Shown here: positions 22,441-33,644 of the stretch, piece by piece
Layout of the letters: each line of letters begins with the position of its first letter
Position numbering within the stretch: the stretch's first letter is position 1
Assembly (NCBI GenBank): GCA_030035585.1
Contig: CM057476.1
Coordinates: 18,522,501-18,586,500 of the forward strand
DNA length: 64,000 nucleotides
Reading direction: 5' to 3'
Origin: Dugong dugon
Taxonomy: Eukaryota > Chordata > Mammalia > Sirenia > Dugongidae
The notes under the pieces: generated by a model
The model's input: the letters and a program-made list of their open reading frames with translations, nothing else
Databases searched by the model: none
What the model was told of the DNA's origin: nothing
Position numbers and translations under genes: made by a program

Positions 22441-22669
22441 CAAAAAAAAAAATATAGGGTATTGATGCTGAAAGAAGGAAACAGTGTAAAAGGATGCTGG
22501 GAGAGCAATCACTGATGCCCTTGCACTTTCCTAAGACAAAGAAATGACAGATTTTCCCATCAGAAACCCAGCAGTGCTGCAGGATTGAAGGCGTGCATCT
22601 CTGTCTCTCTTTCTCGTTCTCTCCCTTCCTCATTCCCAGTGCCACCTTGCCTGAAAATAACTAGGTTGG

Positions 22670-23155
22670 TGTGATGGTTGAGATTGTGTGTCAGCTTGGC
22701 TTGGCCATGATCAGTGTTTTAATGTAATCACTCCCATGATTGAATATACTGTGAGTAGCCAATCAGATGAAAGGGAGTCTCCTTGGGGGTGTGGCCTGCA
22801 TCTGTATATAAGCAGAGGTTCTGGCTTTTTGCTCTCTCTGGATCCTTCGGCTGCTTCCTGTCATCTCATCTCCTGTTCTTGGGACTTGAGCTGTTAGCTT
22901 ATCTGCCGAACCTGGGACTCGTCGATCTGCACAGCCTATGAGCGGGAGCCCTGCTCTCTGACCTGCCAATCTTGGGCTTGCCAGCTTCTGCAGCTGTGTG
23001 ACTTGGGAGAGGCCTCTACCCTGATCCACGGACTTGGGACGTTCTAGCCTCTACAATCACGTGAGCTGTTTCCTTGATATAATCTTTCTCTCTCTATATA
23101 TATATATTTATACACTTTACTGGTTTTGCTTCTCTAGAGAACCCAGCCTGAGACA
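22670..23155 (+). repeat. Solo LTR, ERVL/MaLR-like, 486 bp
   Basis: TG...CA boundaries (TGTGATGGTTGAGATTG to CCAGCCTGAGACA) with an exact 5-bp duplication GTTGG at 22665-22669 and 23156-23160. A TATA-like TATATAAG lies at 22805-22812 and a (TC)n(TA)n tract near 23085-23108. It is non-coding. Confidence 0.8.
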
Positions 23156-23304
23156 GTTGGAGTCAGAGTGATGAATGGGGCAAGATGGACTCGGCACTAA
23201 TTTTGCCTGGAAGGTGTAGCTATTTCGGGCTCCTGCCAGGTCCTGGTTTAGCATAGCTGGTTAGAGTGCATGACTCATGAGGTGAAGGGTATAAAGAGGG
23301 AGCA

Positions 23305-23400
23305 GAACCATGGGCCTGGAGGCAGAACTGGATCCTGGTCATGTTCTGCCACTTATAAGCTGGAGCCTCCAGCAAGTCCCTTACCTGCCCTGGGCCATCA
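23305..23400 (+). repeat. MIR head and core
   Basis: GGAGGCAGAACTGGATCCTG ... CAGCAAGTCCCTTACC. Confidence 0.55.
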
Positions 23401-23524
23401 CCTCCACATCTCTCCCAGTGTCTTCTCCTCCTGTCTCCACCTCCTCTATAGGCACTCCCACACATCTCTCAGGTCATAACCTGACTTCCCCCACCCCAAG
23501 ACCAAGGTAGATGCCCTTCCATGT

Positions 23525-23952
23525 ACTTCTACAGCCTGAGGCTCCTGGGCTCAAGTCCCAGTTCTCCCACTTGCTCAGTGAATGACTTTGGGCAACTTTC
23601 TCAACCTCATTGTGCCTCAGTTTCCTGTCTGTAAAATGGGGATAATATGAGGAGTACCGTCTCTGGGGTTGTTACAATAATTACATTGGATAATTATGTA
23701 AGGAGTCCCTGAGTGGTGCAAAGAGTTAATGTGCTGGGTTGCTGACTGTAGGGTTGGAGGTTCGTGTCCACCCAGAGGCACCTCAGAAGAAAGGCCTGGT
23801 GATCTACTTCTGAAAAATCAGCCATCAAAAACCCTATGGAGCACAATTCTACTCTAACACACGTGAGGTCACCATGAGTCAGAGTCTGCTCGACAGCAAC
23901 TGGTTGATTTATGCAAAGCTCTTAGTACAGGACTGAGCTCAGTAAATGTTAA
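23525..23952 (+). repeat. MIR, split by an AfroSINE
   Basis: Left part includes CTCATTGTGCCTCAGTTTCC and TGTAAAATGGGGATAATATG; the end, CTCAGTAAATGTTAAA, follows the SINE. Confidence 0.8.
23702..23907 (+). repeat. AfroSINE
   Basis: GGAGTCCCTGAGTGGTGCAA to GTCTGCTCGACAGCAACTGG, inserted in a MIR. Confidence 0.9.
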
Positions 23953-24317
23953 AATAATTATGATTCTGAAATGCAGACAGACTCCTGGAACACCAGGCTA
24001 GTGAAATCAAGCATTCCAGGTGGAGAGGAAGTGACAGCCACAGCTTCTTCTCCCTCACCAAGTAAGACCCATGGAGCTGTGGTTTTGTAGCCTCTTCTGT
24101 ACCCAGGAGAGGGTACTGTGCCTGGCACATACACATGCTCAATAAAAATCTATGAACGACTGTTCCAAGTTCAGCATATTCTAGGTAGTTCCTCTGGCCC
24201 TGCTGAGAGCACAGAATTGCACAATTAGATTGTCTGCGGGCCTCAACAGAAATGTCAAGTTTGAAAGGCCAGTGTGGACTGGGCATGGGAAGCTTTCTGC
24301 GTAACTGATACGTTGTG
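23953..24317. other. No clear feature
   Basis: Only a short MIR/L2-type end near 24115-24165 (GTGCCTGGCACATACAC). Confidence 0.4.
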
Positions 24318-24800
24318 GTTGTTGTTTTTGTTAGTTGCTGTTGAGTTGACTCCAACTCATGGCGACCTTCTGTGTAATAGAACGAAACGTTGCCCAGTCC
24401 TGCACCACCTTCATGATTGTTGGTGTGTTTGAGTCCACTGTTTTAGCTATTGTGTCAGTCCATCTCATTGACGGTTTCCCTCATTTTCCCTGACCCTCTA
24501 CTTTACCAAACCTGATGTCCTTTTCTTGCGATCGGCCTTTTCTGACGACGTGTCCAAAGTAAACAAGGCGAAATCTCACCATCCTTGCTTTCAAGGAGCA
24601 TTCTGGTTGTATTTATCCTAAGACTAATTTGTTCATTCTTCTGGCAGTCCATGGTATATTCAGTATTTCTCACCAGCACCGCAGCTCGAATGCATCAGTT
24701 CTTCTTCTGTCTTCTTTTTTCACTGTGCCACTTTCACATGCATAGGAGGCGATTGAAAAGACCATGGTTTGGGTCAGGCGCACCTTAGTCATCACAGCGA
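24318..24800 (-). repeat. RTE LINE fragment
   Basis: Antisense 3' region, 480 bases, from GTTAGTTGCTGTTGAGTTG to TTGGGTCAGGCGCACC. Reading frames are broken. Confidence 0.85.
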
Positions 24801-25608
24801 TACTTAATCTGAGTGATGCTAAAATCACTCCCTTCTTTGGAATTCTATTCTCCGCTCTCTCCTGCTCCCACCCATCTGGAGCATTGGGGTTCAGGCCTCA
24901 GGAAGACCCTCTAACATGCAAATACAATATGCATGAGTCCATTATCACCATCACTTCACTGGCTGTAAATAGTCAATCTGAATAGCAGATGTAGGGAGCA
25001 GGACATGGACAAGTAAGTTTTATGGGGTCAGGAATGGAGGAAGGAAGAAGCCATAGAGGGGCTACTGCCCTGGCTGAGGGGAAGGATAGCTCAGAACACT
25101 CCTTTCTCTGTTCTGTCCAGGGTCTGACCTGCAGTGACTTTATATAAACCTGGTTGGCAGTGGTGCTAACAAACAAATAAATAAAACACCCCAAACAAGG
25201 TCTCCTCTGTTTGACAGTACATTAATGACCCGAGGAAGGTTATTTAACTTGGCAGCTTCCCTAATGGGTGGCCAAGAAGCTGAGGATGGAGTCTCTGCTC
25301 CATGGGCCTTCTTGTCCTGGAAAGGAGAAAATGTACTTCACAGGAACTCTGGTGGGTAATGGATTTTTCTCTTCTCAAAGGCATTCACGGAGCCGTGTGA
25401 CTGGCAGTGGTCTTTGGCTAAAGAAAATCTCCTGGAGGGGCTTGTGTGTCTTCCAAACAAGAATCATCTTTCAGCTTTACGTGGATTTTTTTGGTGTATT
25501 GTTGGTTGGATTTCACACAGTTTATTGCATAGCAAAGTTAAGAAACTTGTTCAAGGTAGGCTTAGCAACTCTGTGCCCAGCACTGTGCTTGCAACACACA
25601 CGGGGAGA
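24801..25608. other. No feature recognised
   Basis: Unique-looking; no exon is supported. Confidence 0.5.
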
Positions 25609-25916
25609 CAAAATATGATGCTGATGATGACCACAAGGACAATGATGATATCAATGACAATGATGATGTTGAAGACAACCATGATAATGATGACGGTGAT
25701 GATGGTAACGATGATGATGTTAACGATGCCTCGATGACCAACAACAGTGACAATGATGACAATGATGATAATGATAAATGATGATGATGCTGACAGCGAC
25801 CATGATAATGGTAACAGTGATGATGATGATGATGATGAAAACAATGGCAATGATGGCAATGACGATGACAACAATGATGATATTAATGACAACAGTGATG
25901 ATGATGATGACTTAAT
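25609..25916 (+). repeat. GAT/AAT/AAC triplet-rich simple repeat
   Basis: About 300 bases built from imperfect GATGAT, GACGAT and AATGAT units. In one frame it would encode an Asp/Asn run, which has no support as a protein. Confidence 0.85.
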
Positions 25917-25924
25917 GAATACAA

Positions 25925-26120
25925 AAATCTATTGAGTGCACACTATGTGCCCAGCACTGTTCTAGCGCTTTAATTTAATTTACTGATTTATTTAATCCTA
26001 TGAGATAGCATCTATTATCATTGAAGCCACGACTTGGCTAATTGTGTTGATACTGGGCAAGTTACTCCTCTCCACATGCCTCTGTGTTCCCATCTGTAAA
26101 ATGGGGATACAATTAGCACT
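25925..26120. repeat. MIR pieces
   Basis: GTGCCCAGCACTGTTCTAGC (reverse type), then CATCTGTAAAATGGGGATAC (forward type). Confidence 0.5.
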
Positions 26121-26214
26121 TATCTGTTTATGCTTAGTCAGTGAATGACATGATATAATGTTCAGGAGATAAAATTGATTCTTATAGTTCTTCATTCAAT
26201 CCTCCTGTTGACCC

Positions 26215-26345
26215 TGTGAAGAAAGAGATATTATTAAGACCCCAGTTTTACAGAATGGTAGGCAGAGCCTTGCCCAAGTTCTCCCAGCTAGGAATGACTG
26301 AGCTGGGCTTCAAAGCCAGTGCCCGTTGACTTGAAGATGCTGTTC
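26215..26345 (-). repeat. MIR
   Basis: AGCCTTGCCCAAGTTCTCCC and CTGGGCTTCAAAGCCAG. Confidence 0.5.
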
Positions 26346-26724
26346 CAGCCATCTTTGTAGGGCCATTCCTAATGCACAGGGTTGCCCTGGCTAAGGCTGG
26401 GCTCTGAGGTACACATGAGCCCAGATTGGCTCCAGAACAAGCCCAGCTCTGCAGGGCCCTGAGTTAGGGGTCTGAGAGATGCCCACAGGGTGGGGTTGGA
26501 CTAAGGCAAGAAGAGGACTGGGGCTCTTGTACTCATGGAATGAATCACCTGTTAACTGGACTAGTCTGGCTGCCAGAGACACAAGTCACTCAACTCCCTC
26601 AGCTCGACTCCAACATCAGGAGGCCACGGAGTGGTGGCAGTGATGCTTCCTGATTTGGAGTCTGAAGACTCTGGATAACTTCTTCCAGCTCTGGAAGTTC
26701 ACCAACAGATACCCAGGTCTCTAG
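26346..26724. other. No feature recognised
   Basis: Nothing supported. Confidence 0.5.
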
Positions 26725-27530
26725 AGCTACACCGTCTACTATGGTGGCCAACAGCCACATGTAGCTCTTGAGCTGTTGAAATGTGTCCAGTCCGAGTTGA
26801 GATGTGCTGTAAGTGTAATATACATGCTGGATTTTGAAGTCTTGGTATGAAAAAAAAAGAATGTCAAATATCTAATAATATTTTATATTGATTTCCCATC
26901 ACGTATCCGTCAGTTTGTCACACTGTGATGGTTTGTGGGTTGCTGTGATGCTGGAAGCTCTGCCGTCAGTATTTCAAATACCAGCAGAATCACCCATGGT
27001 GGGCAAGTTTCAGCAGAGCTTCCAGACTAAGACAGACTAGGAAGAAAAGGCCGGCAGCCTACTTCCAAAAATTAGCCAATGAAAGCATTATGAATCACAA
27101 CAGAATGTTGTCCAACTCACTTGCTTTGGACACATCATCAGGAGGGGTCATTTGCTGGAGGAGAATGTCATGTTTGGTGAAGTAGGGGCCAGTGAGGGGT
27201 AGAGAAACCCTCAGTGAGATTGATTGGCACAATAGCTCCAACGGTGGACTTGAACATGCCAGCGATCGTGAGAACGATGCAGGACTGAGCAACTTTTTGT
27301 TGTCTTGTGCATAAGGTCACTATGACTTGGAATCGACTCAATGTCAGCTATCTGTGTATATTGATTTCATGTTAAAATGACAATATTTTAGATATATTGG
27401 ATTAAATTAAATATATTATTAAAACTAATTTCACCTGTTTCCTTTTCCTTTTTTTTAATGTGGCTACTAAAAGATTCTACATTTTATATATGGCTTGCAT
27501 CGTTTTTCTTATGGATGGCCGTACTCTAGA
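26725..27530 (+). repeat. hAT-Charlie-like repeat, split by a SINE-like element
   Basis: The 'gccacatgtagctcttgag ... gagatgtgctgtaag' pattern at 26725-26895 resumes at 27357 (TTAGATATATTGGATTAAA, AATGTGGCTACTAAAAG). The inserted element lies between two copies of TATATTGATTTC. Confidence 0.6.
26896..27356 (+). repeat. RTE-tailed SINE-like element with a non-tRNA head, full length
   Basis: Exact 12-bp target duplication TATATTGATTTC (26884-26895 and 27357-27368). The head (CACACTGTGATGGTTTGTGG) is not tRNA-like. The middle (CAGAGCTTCCAGACTAAGAC) equals the body of the tRNA-Gly SINEs. The tail half (CATCATCAGGAGGGG ... GGAATCGACTCAATGTCAGC) is RTE 3' end. Confidence 0.75.
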
Positions 27531-27571
27531 GCTTACAGTCAACTGAGGTGATGTCACACCTTGCTTAAGTT

Positions 27572-27808
27572 TCAGCTCTGAAGTCGAACAGACATGAAGT
27601 CAAATCCCCGCTTAGCCACTAGCCGGCTGTGTGACCTTGGGCAAGTGAGTTCCCCTCTCTGGGCCTCAGTTTTCTCACTTATAAAATAGAGATAATAGAA
27701 GGACCTGCCTCTTAGGGTTGTTCTGTGGAGAAGGAAGGGAAGATGTGGACAGGGCAGAAAACAATGCTGGGTACCACATGAGCATTCCATAAATGAGAGT
27801 TGTTACAC
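27572..27808 (+). repeat. MIR, near full length
   Basis: GTGTGACCTTGGGCAAGTGAG, GGGCCTCAGTTTTCTCAC, TAAAATAGAGATAATAG. Confidence 0.9.
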
Positions 27809-27811
27809 AAA

Positions 27812-28590
27812 CTTACTTGCTGAAAGTGAAGAGGACTTGAAGCACTTACTGATGAAGATCAAAGACCACAGCCTTCTGTATGGATTACACCTCAACATAT
27901 AGAAAACAAAAATCCTCACAACTGGACCAATAAGCAACATCATGATAAACGGAGAAAAGATTGAAGTTGTCAAGCATTTCATTCTACTTGGATCCACAAT
28001 CAACATCCATGGAAGCAGCAGTCAAGGGATCAAAAGATGCATTGCATTGGGCAAATCTGCTGCAAAAGACCTCTTTAAAGTGTTGAAGAGCAAAGATGTC
28101 ACCTTGAAGACTAAGGTGCACCTGATCCAAGCTATGGTGTTTTAATTCGCCTTATATGCGTGTGAAAGCTGGACAATGAATAAGGAAGACCTAAGAAGAA
28201 TTGATGCCTTTGAATTGTGGTGTTGGTGAAGAATACTGAATATACCATGGACTGCCAAAAGAACGAACAAATCTGTCTTGGAAGAAGTACAACCGGAATG
28301 CTCCTTAGAAGCAAGGATGGAGAGACTTCATCTCAAGTACTTTGGACATGTTATCAGGAGGAATCAGTCCCTGGAGAAGGATATATCATGCTTGGTAAAG
28401 TAGAGGGTCAGCAAAAAAGAGGAAGACCCTTAATGAGATGGATTGACACAGTGGCTGCAACAATGGACTCAAGCATAACAACAATTCTGAGGATGGCGCA
28501 GGACCCTGCAGTGTTTTGTTCTGTTGTACATGAGGTCACTGTGAGTCAGAACTGACTCGATGGCACCTACCAACAACAACAAATCTAAAA
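27812..28590 (+). pseudogene. RTE LINE, C-terminal part of the RT ORF and 3' tail
   Basis: Sense translation gives pieces of the RTE C-terminal region after the RT palm: GEKIEVVKHFILLGSTINI, then WTMNKEDLRRIDAFELWCW and FGHVIRRNQSLEKD, separated by stops and a frameshift. The tail is GACTCGATGGCACC(AAC)n. It is the longest sense RTE piece and is 5'-truncated and dead. Confidence 0.9.
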
Positions 28591-28844
28591 AAAAACTATC
28601 AGAAACACTGATAACGATTGATGAGGAATTCTGCTTGTCTTGAGAAAGGATGAGCTCTAGCACTGAGTCAATCCAATTCCAGCCAAAAAGCACACAGTAG
28701 TTAAGGATTCATATATAATTTCTAGTAGGGTTCCTGGAAATCCTGAGAGGTCCCATGGACCCCTGTTGTGCCTTTAGGGACTGCTAAGAGCCTGGGAATA
28801 TGGGAGGGGAAGGAGGACCACCATCTCTTTCAGTCTCTTCCTCT

Positions 28845-28995
28845 TACAGGGGAAAGGATAACCAGAGAGGCTAGGCACCTTGCCCAAGGTCACACAGTAA
28901 GTAGATGGCAGTGCGTAGTTAGGGGCAGCGTCAGGATTTGAACTCAGGCCAGCGGGTTCCAGAGTCTATGCTTGTGACCACTTCCTATACTCTGT
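28845..28995 (-). repeat. MIR
   Basis: CCTTGCCCAAGGTCACACAG and GGATTTGAACTCAGGCC. Confidence 0.8.
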
Positions 28996-29014
28996 CATAG
29001 CACAGAATCATCAC

Positions 29015-29135
29015 AACAGTCTTATTATTATCTCCATTTAAAGATGAGGAAACAGGATCAGAGAAGTTAAGTCATCTATCTGTGGTGACACAGCTGTAAG
29101 TGGCAGAGGGGGCATTCGATGCCAGCCCAGAACCC
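29015..29135 (-). repeat. MIR
   Basis: ATTTAAAGATGAGGAAACAGG and GACACAGCTGTAAGTGGC. Confidence 0.75.
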
Positions 29136-29717
29136 TCCCACCAGCCTGCAGTAGCCAGAGAGCCTCAAAGTGGCCCCACAGGCTCTGGCCTGTGAGAAAG
29201 GCCAGCTGTGGTTTAGCTGGGCCATTCCATCTGTTCCATGCTTTGTGAGGTTTGAAAATTACTGTTTTCAGTTGAAAAGAGGCTTCAAAGAGCCCTTCAG
29301 CTGCTCGGCAGGAGTCATGAATGCTCTTGAATTAAGCTGAAAAGTGGAACCCCTTCCATGGGAGGCCTCCCCCTTGGTCCTGTCCCTCAGCCAGGCCTAG
29401 GAGGGACAGTGGAGCCTCTTGGTGGTTCCCTCAAGTGCAGCCTCAGCTGTGGCCGAGTCAGAGTCGGCCACCTTTCCCTGTGGGCCACCGGGCTGATCAT
29501 GTGTCTATTGAGAAGGGCTCAAGAGAGGCTGAATTAGGCTCTGAGTTTCTGAGGGGTCAGCATCCTTCCAACTTCTGTGGTGAAGAGGTATGAGTATACC
29601 CCTTACCCTGGAGCCTGCCATTGGTCAGCGTGCACAGTGGTCAGCACACACAGTGGGCCTTTATTTGGTCTAGTCAGAGGGCAAAGGGCCATTGAAGAGA
29701 GCTGGCTCCTAACTCAG
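29136..29717. other. No feature recognised
   Basis: Nothing supported. Confidence 0.5.
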
Positions 29718-30085
29718 TGTGTGTATGAATATACATGTGATTGTGTGTGTGAGTGTATATGAGTGTATATGTATGTGTGAGTAGGAGTGTGTGATTGTGT
29801 GTGTGTGGAAGTATGTGTATGTATAAGTGTGGGGGGTTGTGTTTGTGAGTGTATATGAGTATGATTATATGAATGTGTGTGTAAGAGTGTCATTGCTGTG
29901 TGTGATTGTGTGTATGAGTGTGTGTTTGTGTGGGTGTATATGTGAGTGTGTTTGTGTATGAGTAGGAGTGTGTGATTGTATGTAAATGTGTGTGTGGATG
30001 TGTGCATGAGTGTGTGAGAGTGTGTGTAAGAGTATGTACATGTCAGTGTGTGAGAGTATATGTCAGTGTGTGTATATGTGATGGC
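29718..30085 (+). repeat. TG-rich microsatellite, imperfect
   Basis: About 370 bases of alternating purine-pyrimidine TG/TATG/TGAG units with A and T interruptions; an old dinucleotide tract. Confidence 0.9.
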
Positions 30086-30319
30086 AACTGTCTAGGATTC
30101 AAATGCCCTTTCTTGCTAGGTGATTTGGTGTAAACTCACACCTTACAGGTGACTTAGGAGTGAAAGAAAGACCCACTCATAATCACCTCGTGATATTGAC
30201 TGCCGTCAGGGAAGACGAGCTGGAGTTTGAATTAAGTAATGACACCCCAGTAAGAGCTCTGGACACTGAAGCTCCATGGGCTTCCTAGTTGGTGAAAAAC
30301 CTCCACGCACGTGGGAGGG

Positions 30320-30490
30320 TCGTTGTTGGGTGCTGTCGAGTTGATTCTGACTCATCTTGACCCTATAGGACAGAGAACTGTCCCATAGGGTTTCCAAGGC
30401 TGTAATCTTTACAGAAACAGACTGCCACATCTTTCTCCTGTGGAACAGCTGGTGGGTTTGAACTGAGTGCTTAACCACTGCACCACCAAC
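30320..30490 (-). repeat. AfroSINE with internal deletion
   Basis: Antisense. The segment normally carrying the box-B side (ACCTTTTGGTTAGCAG) is missing between GGTTTGAACTG and AGTGCTTAACC. Confidence 0.85.
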
Positions 30491-30534
30491 ATGGAAGCTC
30501 TGTGTTGGGACCCCCCCCCCGACCTCACCTTATG

Positions 30535-30850
30535 TGTCTCTTCATTTGTATCTTTTTTTTCCTACAATAAAACTGTAATTTTAAGTATAAGACTTTCTGT
30601 GAGTTCTGTGAGTGGTTCCAGAGAATTATCGAACCTAAGAGAGTAGTGGGAGCGAGCAGGTCAGAAATGAGGGAGCCCTGGGTGGACTCCTGGGCTTGCA
30701 GCCAATATTTGGAGTCTTGTGCCCACTTGGCATCTGAAGGACAGTGTCCTTTCAACTTGTGAGATCTGAGTTAGCTCCAGGCAGCTAGGGTCAGAGGAGG
30801 AAACACCTCACGGGCAGCTGGTGTCAGAACTGAACAGAGACGTGAAGAGT
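30535..30850 (+). repeat. ERV-like LTR 3' part, low confidence
   Basis: AATAAAACTGTAATTTTAAG then GTGAGTGGTTCCAGAGAATT and a TGTGAGATCTGAGTTAGCTC stretch resemble a dispersed mammalian LTR. Boundaries are unclear. Confidence 0.4.
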
Positions 30851-30984
30851 GGGGATTCAATTAATTCTCACATTTTGAGCATTTTGATTTATGCTGATTA
30901 TTATCCTCGAAAGGGTGCCGATGGAGGTCTTGGAAGGCAGAGGGATGCTGAACTGAGCTTGCAGATGTGCGTCTTTTTACCTGC

Positions 30985-31135
30985 CAGCGGTTCTTAACCC
31001 GGGGCTACATTTGGCAATGTCCAGAGAGGTTTGGGGTTGTTACATCCGACTGGGGTGTGGGGAGGCGGTTACTAATCCTGCAGTGCAACAAAGAATCATC
31101 TGGGCCAAAACAGCATAGCGCCCAGGTTAAGGAAT
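30985..31135 (+). repeat. MER5A-like DNA transposon
   Basis: GCGGTTCTTAACCCGGGGC to AAAGAATCATCTGGGCC, with an internal deletion compared with the copy at 36955. Confidence 0.6.
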
Positions 31136-31174
31136 GTGGGTGCTTGTGCAAGTGCGTGCCGGTAAACACTTCTG

Positions 31175-31376
31175 TAGCCATCTGCAGTGGTTAGTGCTTG
31201 GCTATTAACCCAAAAGTTGGTGGTTCAAACCTACCCAATGGCTCCATGGGAGGAAGACCTGGTGATCTGCTCCCCATAAAGATTACAGCCTATAAAACCC
31301 TATAGGACAGTTCTACTCTGCCACTTGGGGTCACTAGGAGTCAGAATCAATTCGATGGCACCCAACGACAACAACG
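31175..31376 (+). repeat. AfroSINE
   Basis: GCTATTAACCCAAAAGTTGG and GGTTCAAACCTACCC at the head; CAATTCGATGGCACCCAACG at the tail. Confidence 0.85.
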
Positions 31377-31844
31377 GCAGAGAGACCCCAGGGTTCCCTA
31401 GGACCAGGATGAAACCTATCCCTGCATCCCCCCCTGCCATCAGCCTGCCTTCTCTCACCAGCTGCTTCCAGCCAGATAATCAGGCTTCCTAACATTTAAT
31501 AGCTTTGAGGCCCAGGCAAATGTAAAAACAAAACCCCTTGCAAATGTGTTTTTAATGTAAACACAGCAGGGGGTGTTGGCTGCCTGTGGAGAGAGAACCC
31601 TGTGGCTGGGACTTTTTAGAGCAAAAATAAGCTGTGAATGTTACAGCTCCCCAGCAGAGCAGGCCATGTGCTGGGGTCATGTGGGAGCCCAGGTGCTCAT
31701 GGGAGTTGCCTGCCAGGGCCAAGCCATCTCTTCCTGCCTGGTGAACATCCCAGGGGCCCGAGATGAGAAGTGAGCAGGTGTTGGTTCTCTTGGGAGCATC
31801 TCGTCCTTTGGCAAGGAGCATAGCAGGAAAAGCACAGTGGCTTA
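31377..31844. other. No feature recognised
   Basis: Nothing supported. Confidence 0.5.
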
Positions 31845-32560
31845 AAAAAAAAAAAAGTCTTTATTGAGCATTTTACCTACAGTAAAATTCACCCTTTTTA
31901 GTTCACAATTCTGTGAGTTTTAACAGATGTATACAGTCATGTAGGTCCCTTGGTGGCACAAACGGTTTGCCCTCAGCTACTAACCTAAAGCTTGGCGGTT
32001 TGAACCTACTCAACGGCACCAAGGAGGAAAGGCCTGGCAATCTGCTTCCATAAAGATTACATCCAAGAAAACCCTATGGAGCAGTTCTACTCTGTAACAC
32101 ATGGGATCACCATGAGTCAGAATCGACTCGACAGCAATGGGTAATGCAGTCATATAACCACCACCAGGATCAAGATAGGGTTCATCCTTTTCCTTGGCTG
32201 AGTAGTATTCCATTGTATGGCTGCACCACAGTTTGTGTGCCCATTCAGCCACTGATAGACATACGGGTGGTTTTGCTTTTGGTAATTACAAAAAAAAAAA
32301 AAAAAAAAAAGCTGCTATAAACATTCTTATACCTGTTTTTTGTGTGAGCGTGGGTTTTCATTTCTCTTGGGTAAATACCGAGGAGTGGGATCACTGGCTC
32401 ATATGGCCAGTGTATGTTTGACATTATAAAAAGGGCCAAACTGTTTGCCAAAGTGGTTGCATCCTTTTGCATTCCCACTATTGATATGTGAGAGTTCCAG
32501 TTGCTCCACATCCTTGTCAGCACTTGGTATTGTTGGATTTTTTATTTGAGACATCCTAGT
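31845..32560 (-). pseudogene. L1 3' end with ORF2 C-terminus, split by an AfroSINE
   Basis: Antisense translation shows the L1 ORF2 C-terminal signatures PVIPLLGIYPREMKT and HTMEYYSA, out of frame with each other. A 21-base A run (32290-32310) lies within the ORF2-derived part. The SINE sits at 31941-32146. Confidence 0.85.
31941..32146 (+). repeat. AfroSINE
   Basis: Flanked by CAGTCAT at 31934-31940 and 32147-32153. Head GGTCCCTTGGTGGCACAAAC, tail CAGAATCGACTCGACAGC. Confidence 0.9.
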
Positions 32561-32649
32561 GCATGTGTTGCAGGACCTCGTTGTGGTTTTAAAGCACATG
32601 TTGTTGAGTTCCCCAGTCCTGGTGCTGCCGCTTAGTAGCAGTTGACAGG

Positions 32650-32880
32650 AAGCAGTTGACTTCGGTGGCTAGGAGCATGAACTCAGCAAGCAGCCACACT
32701 CGATTCCAGCTCTGTCACTCACCAGCCCTGTGACCTTTGGCAAGTGTCTCAACCTCTCTGAGCTTCAGTTTCTTCCTCTGTAAAAGGGGGGCTGCTTTGC
32801 ATTTGCTGCATAGGACTGATGTGAGGGTTAGACGAGGTCATATGGTAGAGAGCTGGGTGGCCATGGTACCTGCTCCAGGG
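32650..32880 (+). repeat. MIR
   Basis: CCCTGTGACCTTTGGCAAG, CTGAGCTTCAGTTTCTTCC. Confidence 0.8.
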
Positions 32881-32904
32881 TTAGTGCCTATTGCTTTGTA
32901 CTGT

Positions 32905-33115
32905 AAAAGCAGTAAGCATAGTGAGTGGAGCCAGACTTCCTGGATTCATATCCTGCCTCTGCCACCTACACTTTAGCTGTGTGACCTTGGACAAGTTAGT
33001 GAACCTCTCTGTTGCTCTGACTCCTCATTTGTAAAATGGAGATAATAATAGTACCTTTCTCATAGGTTTTTCTGAGGGTCAAGTGAGTTTAAATGTAAAG
33101 AGCTGACTTTGTCTG
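32905..33115 (+). repeat. MIR
   Basis: GTGTGACCTTGGACAAGTTAG and TAAAATGGAGATAATAATAG. Confidence 0.85.
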
Positions 33116-33129
33116 TTCAGCATTGTCCT

Positions 33130-33563
33130 GCCATTTATATAAGGTTCAAGGATGGGCAGAACTAATCTTTGGTGATAGAACTTGGAGTAGTGGTTACCAC
33201 TGGGGAAGGAAGGGTTGACTAGGAGGGGGAATAAGGGAGCCTTTATGAGTGAAGGGGAGACCTGGTGGTGCAGTGGTTATGAGCTTGGCTGCTAACCAAA
33301 AGGTCGGCAGTTCGAATCTACCAGCTGCTCCTTGGAAACCCTATTGGGCAGTTCTACTCTGTCCTATAGGGTCACTATGAGTCAGAATCGACTCTACAGC
33401 AACAGGTTTGGTTTCTAGGAGTGAAGGGAATGTTCTATATCTTGATCTGGGTGGGGTCACATGGATATGTACATATGTAAAAATCATTGACCTGTGCATT
33501 TAAGATTAGTGCATTTTTAAAGTATGCAAATTATCTCTTATTAAAAAAAAAAAAAAAAAAAAA
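33130..33563 (+). repeat. L1 3' UTR with A tail, split by an AfroSINE
   Basis: TAGTGGTTACCACTGGGGAAG, then after the SINE GATATGTACATATGTAAAAATC and a 23-base A tail at 33541-33563. Confidence 0.75.
33257..33418 (+). repeat. AfroSINE
   Basis: Flanked by GAGTGAAGGG at 33247-33256 and 33419-33428. Head GACCTGGTGGTGCAGTGG. Confidence 0.92.
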
Positions 33564-33644
33564 CGAGAAAAATACTGGAAGTGCTCTGCAGCACACCTGG
33601 CCTGTAGAAAGTGCTGTCTATGCTTATCGTTACTATTTAAAGGT

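Noticed and set aside
25747-25935. Asp/Asn-rich small protein
   Set aside because: Pure consequence of the GAT triplet repeat.
29714-30007. His/Thr-rich antisense frame or a CRISPR-like array
   Set aside because: It is a dinucleotide microsatellite; there are no regular spacers and the DNA is eukaryotic.
31845-32560. A live L1 ORF2
   Set aside because: Only the last part of ORF2 is present, broken by frameshifts, an A run and a SINE insertion.
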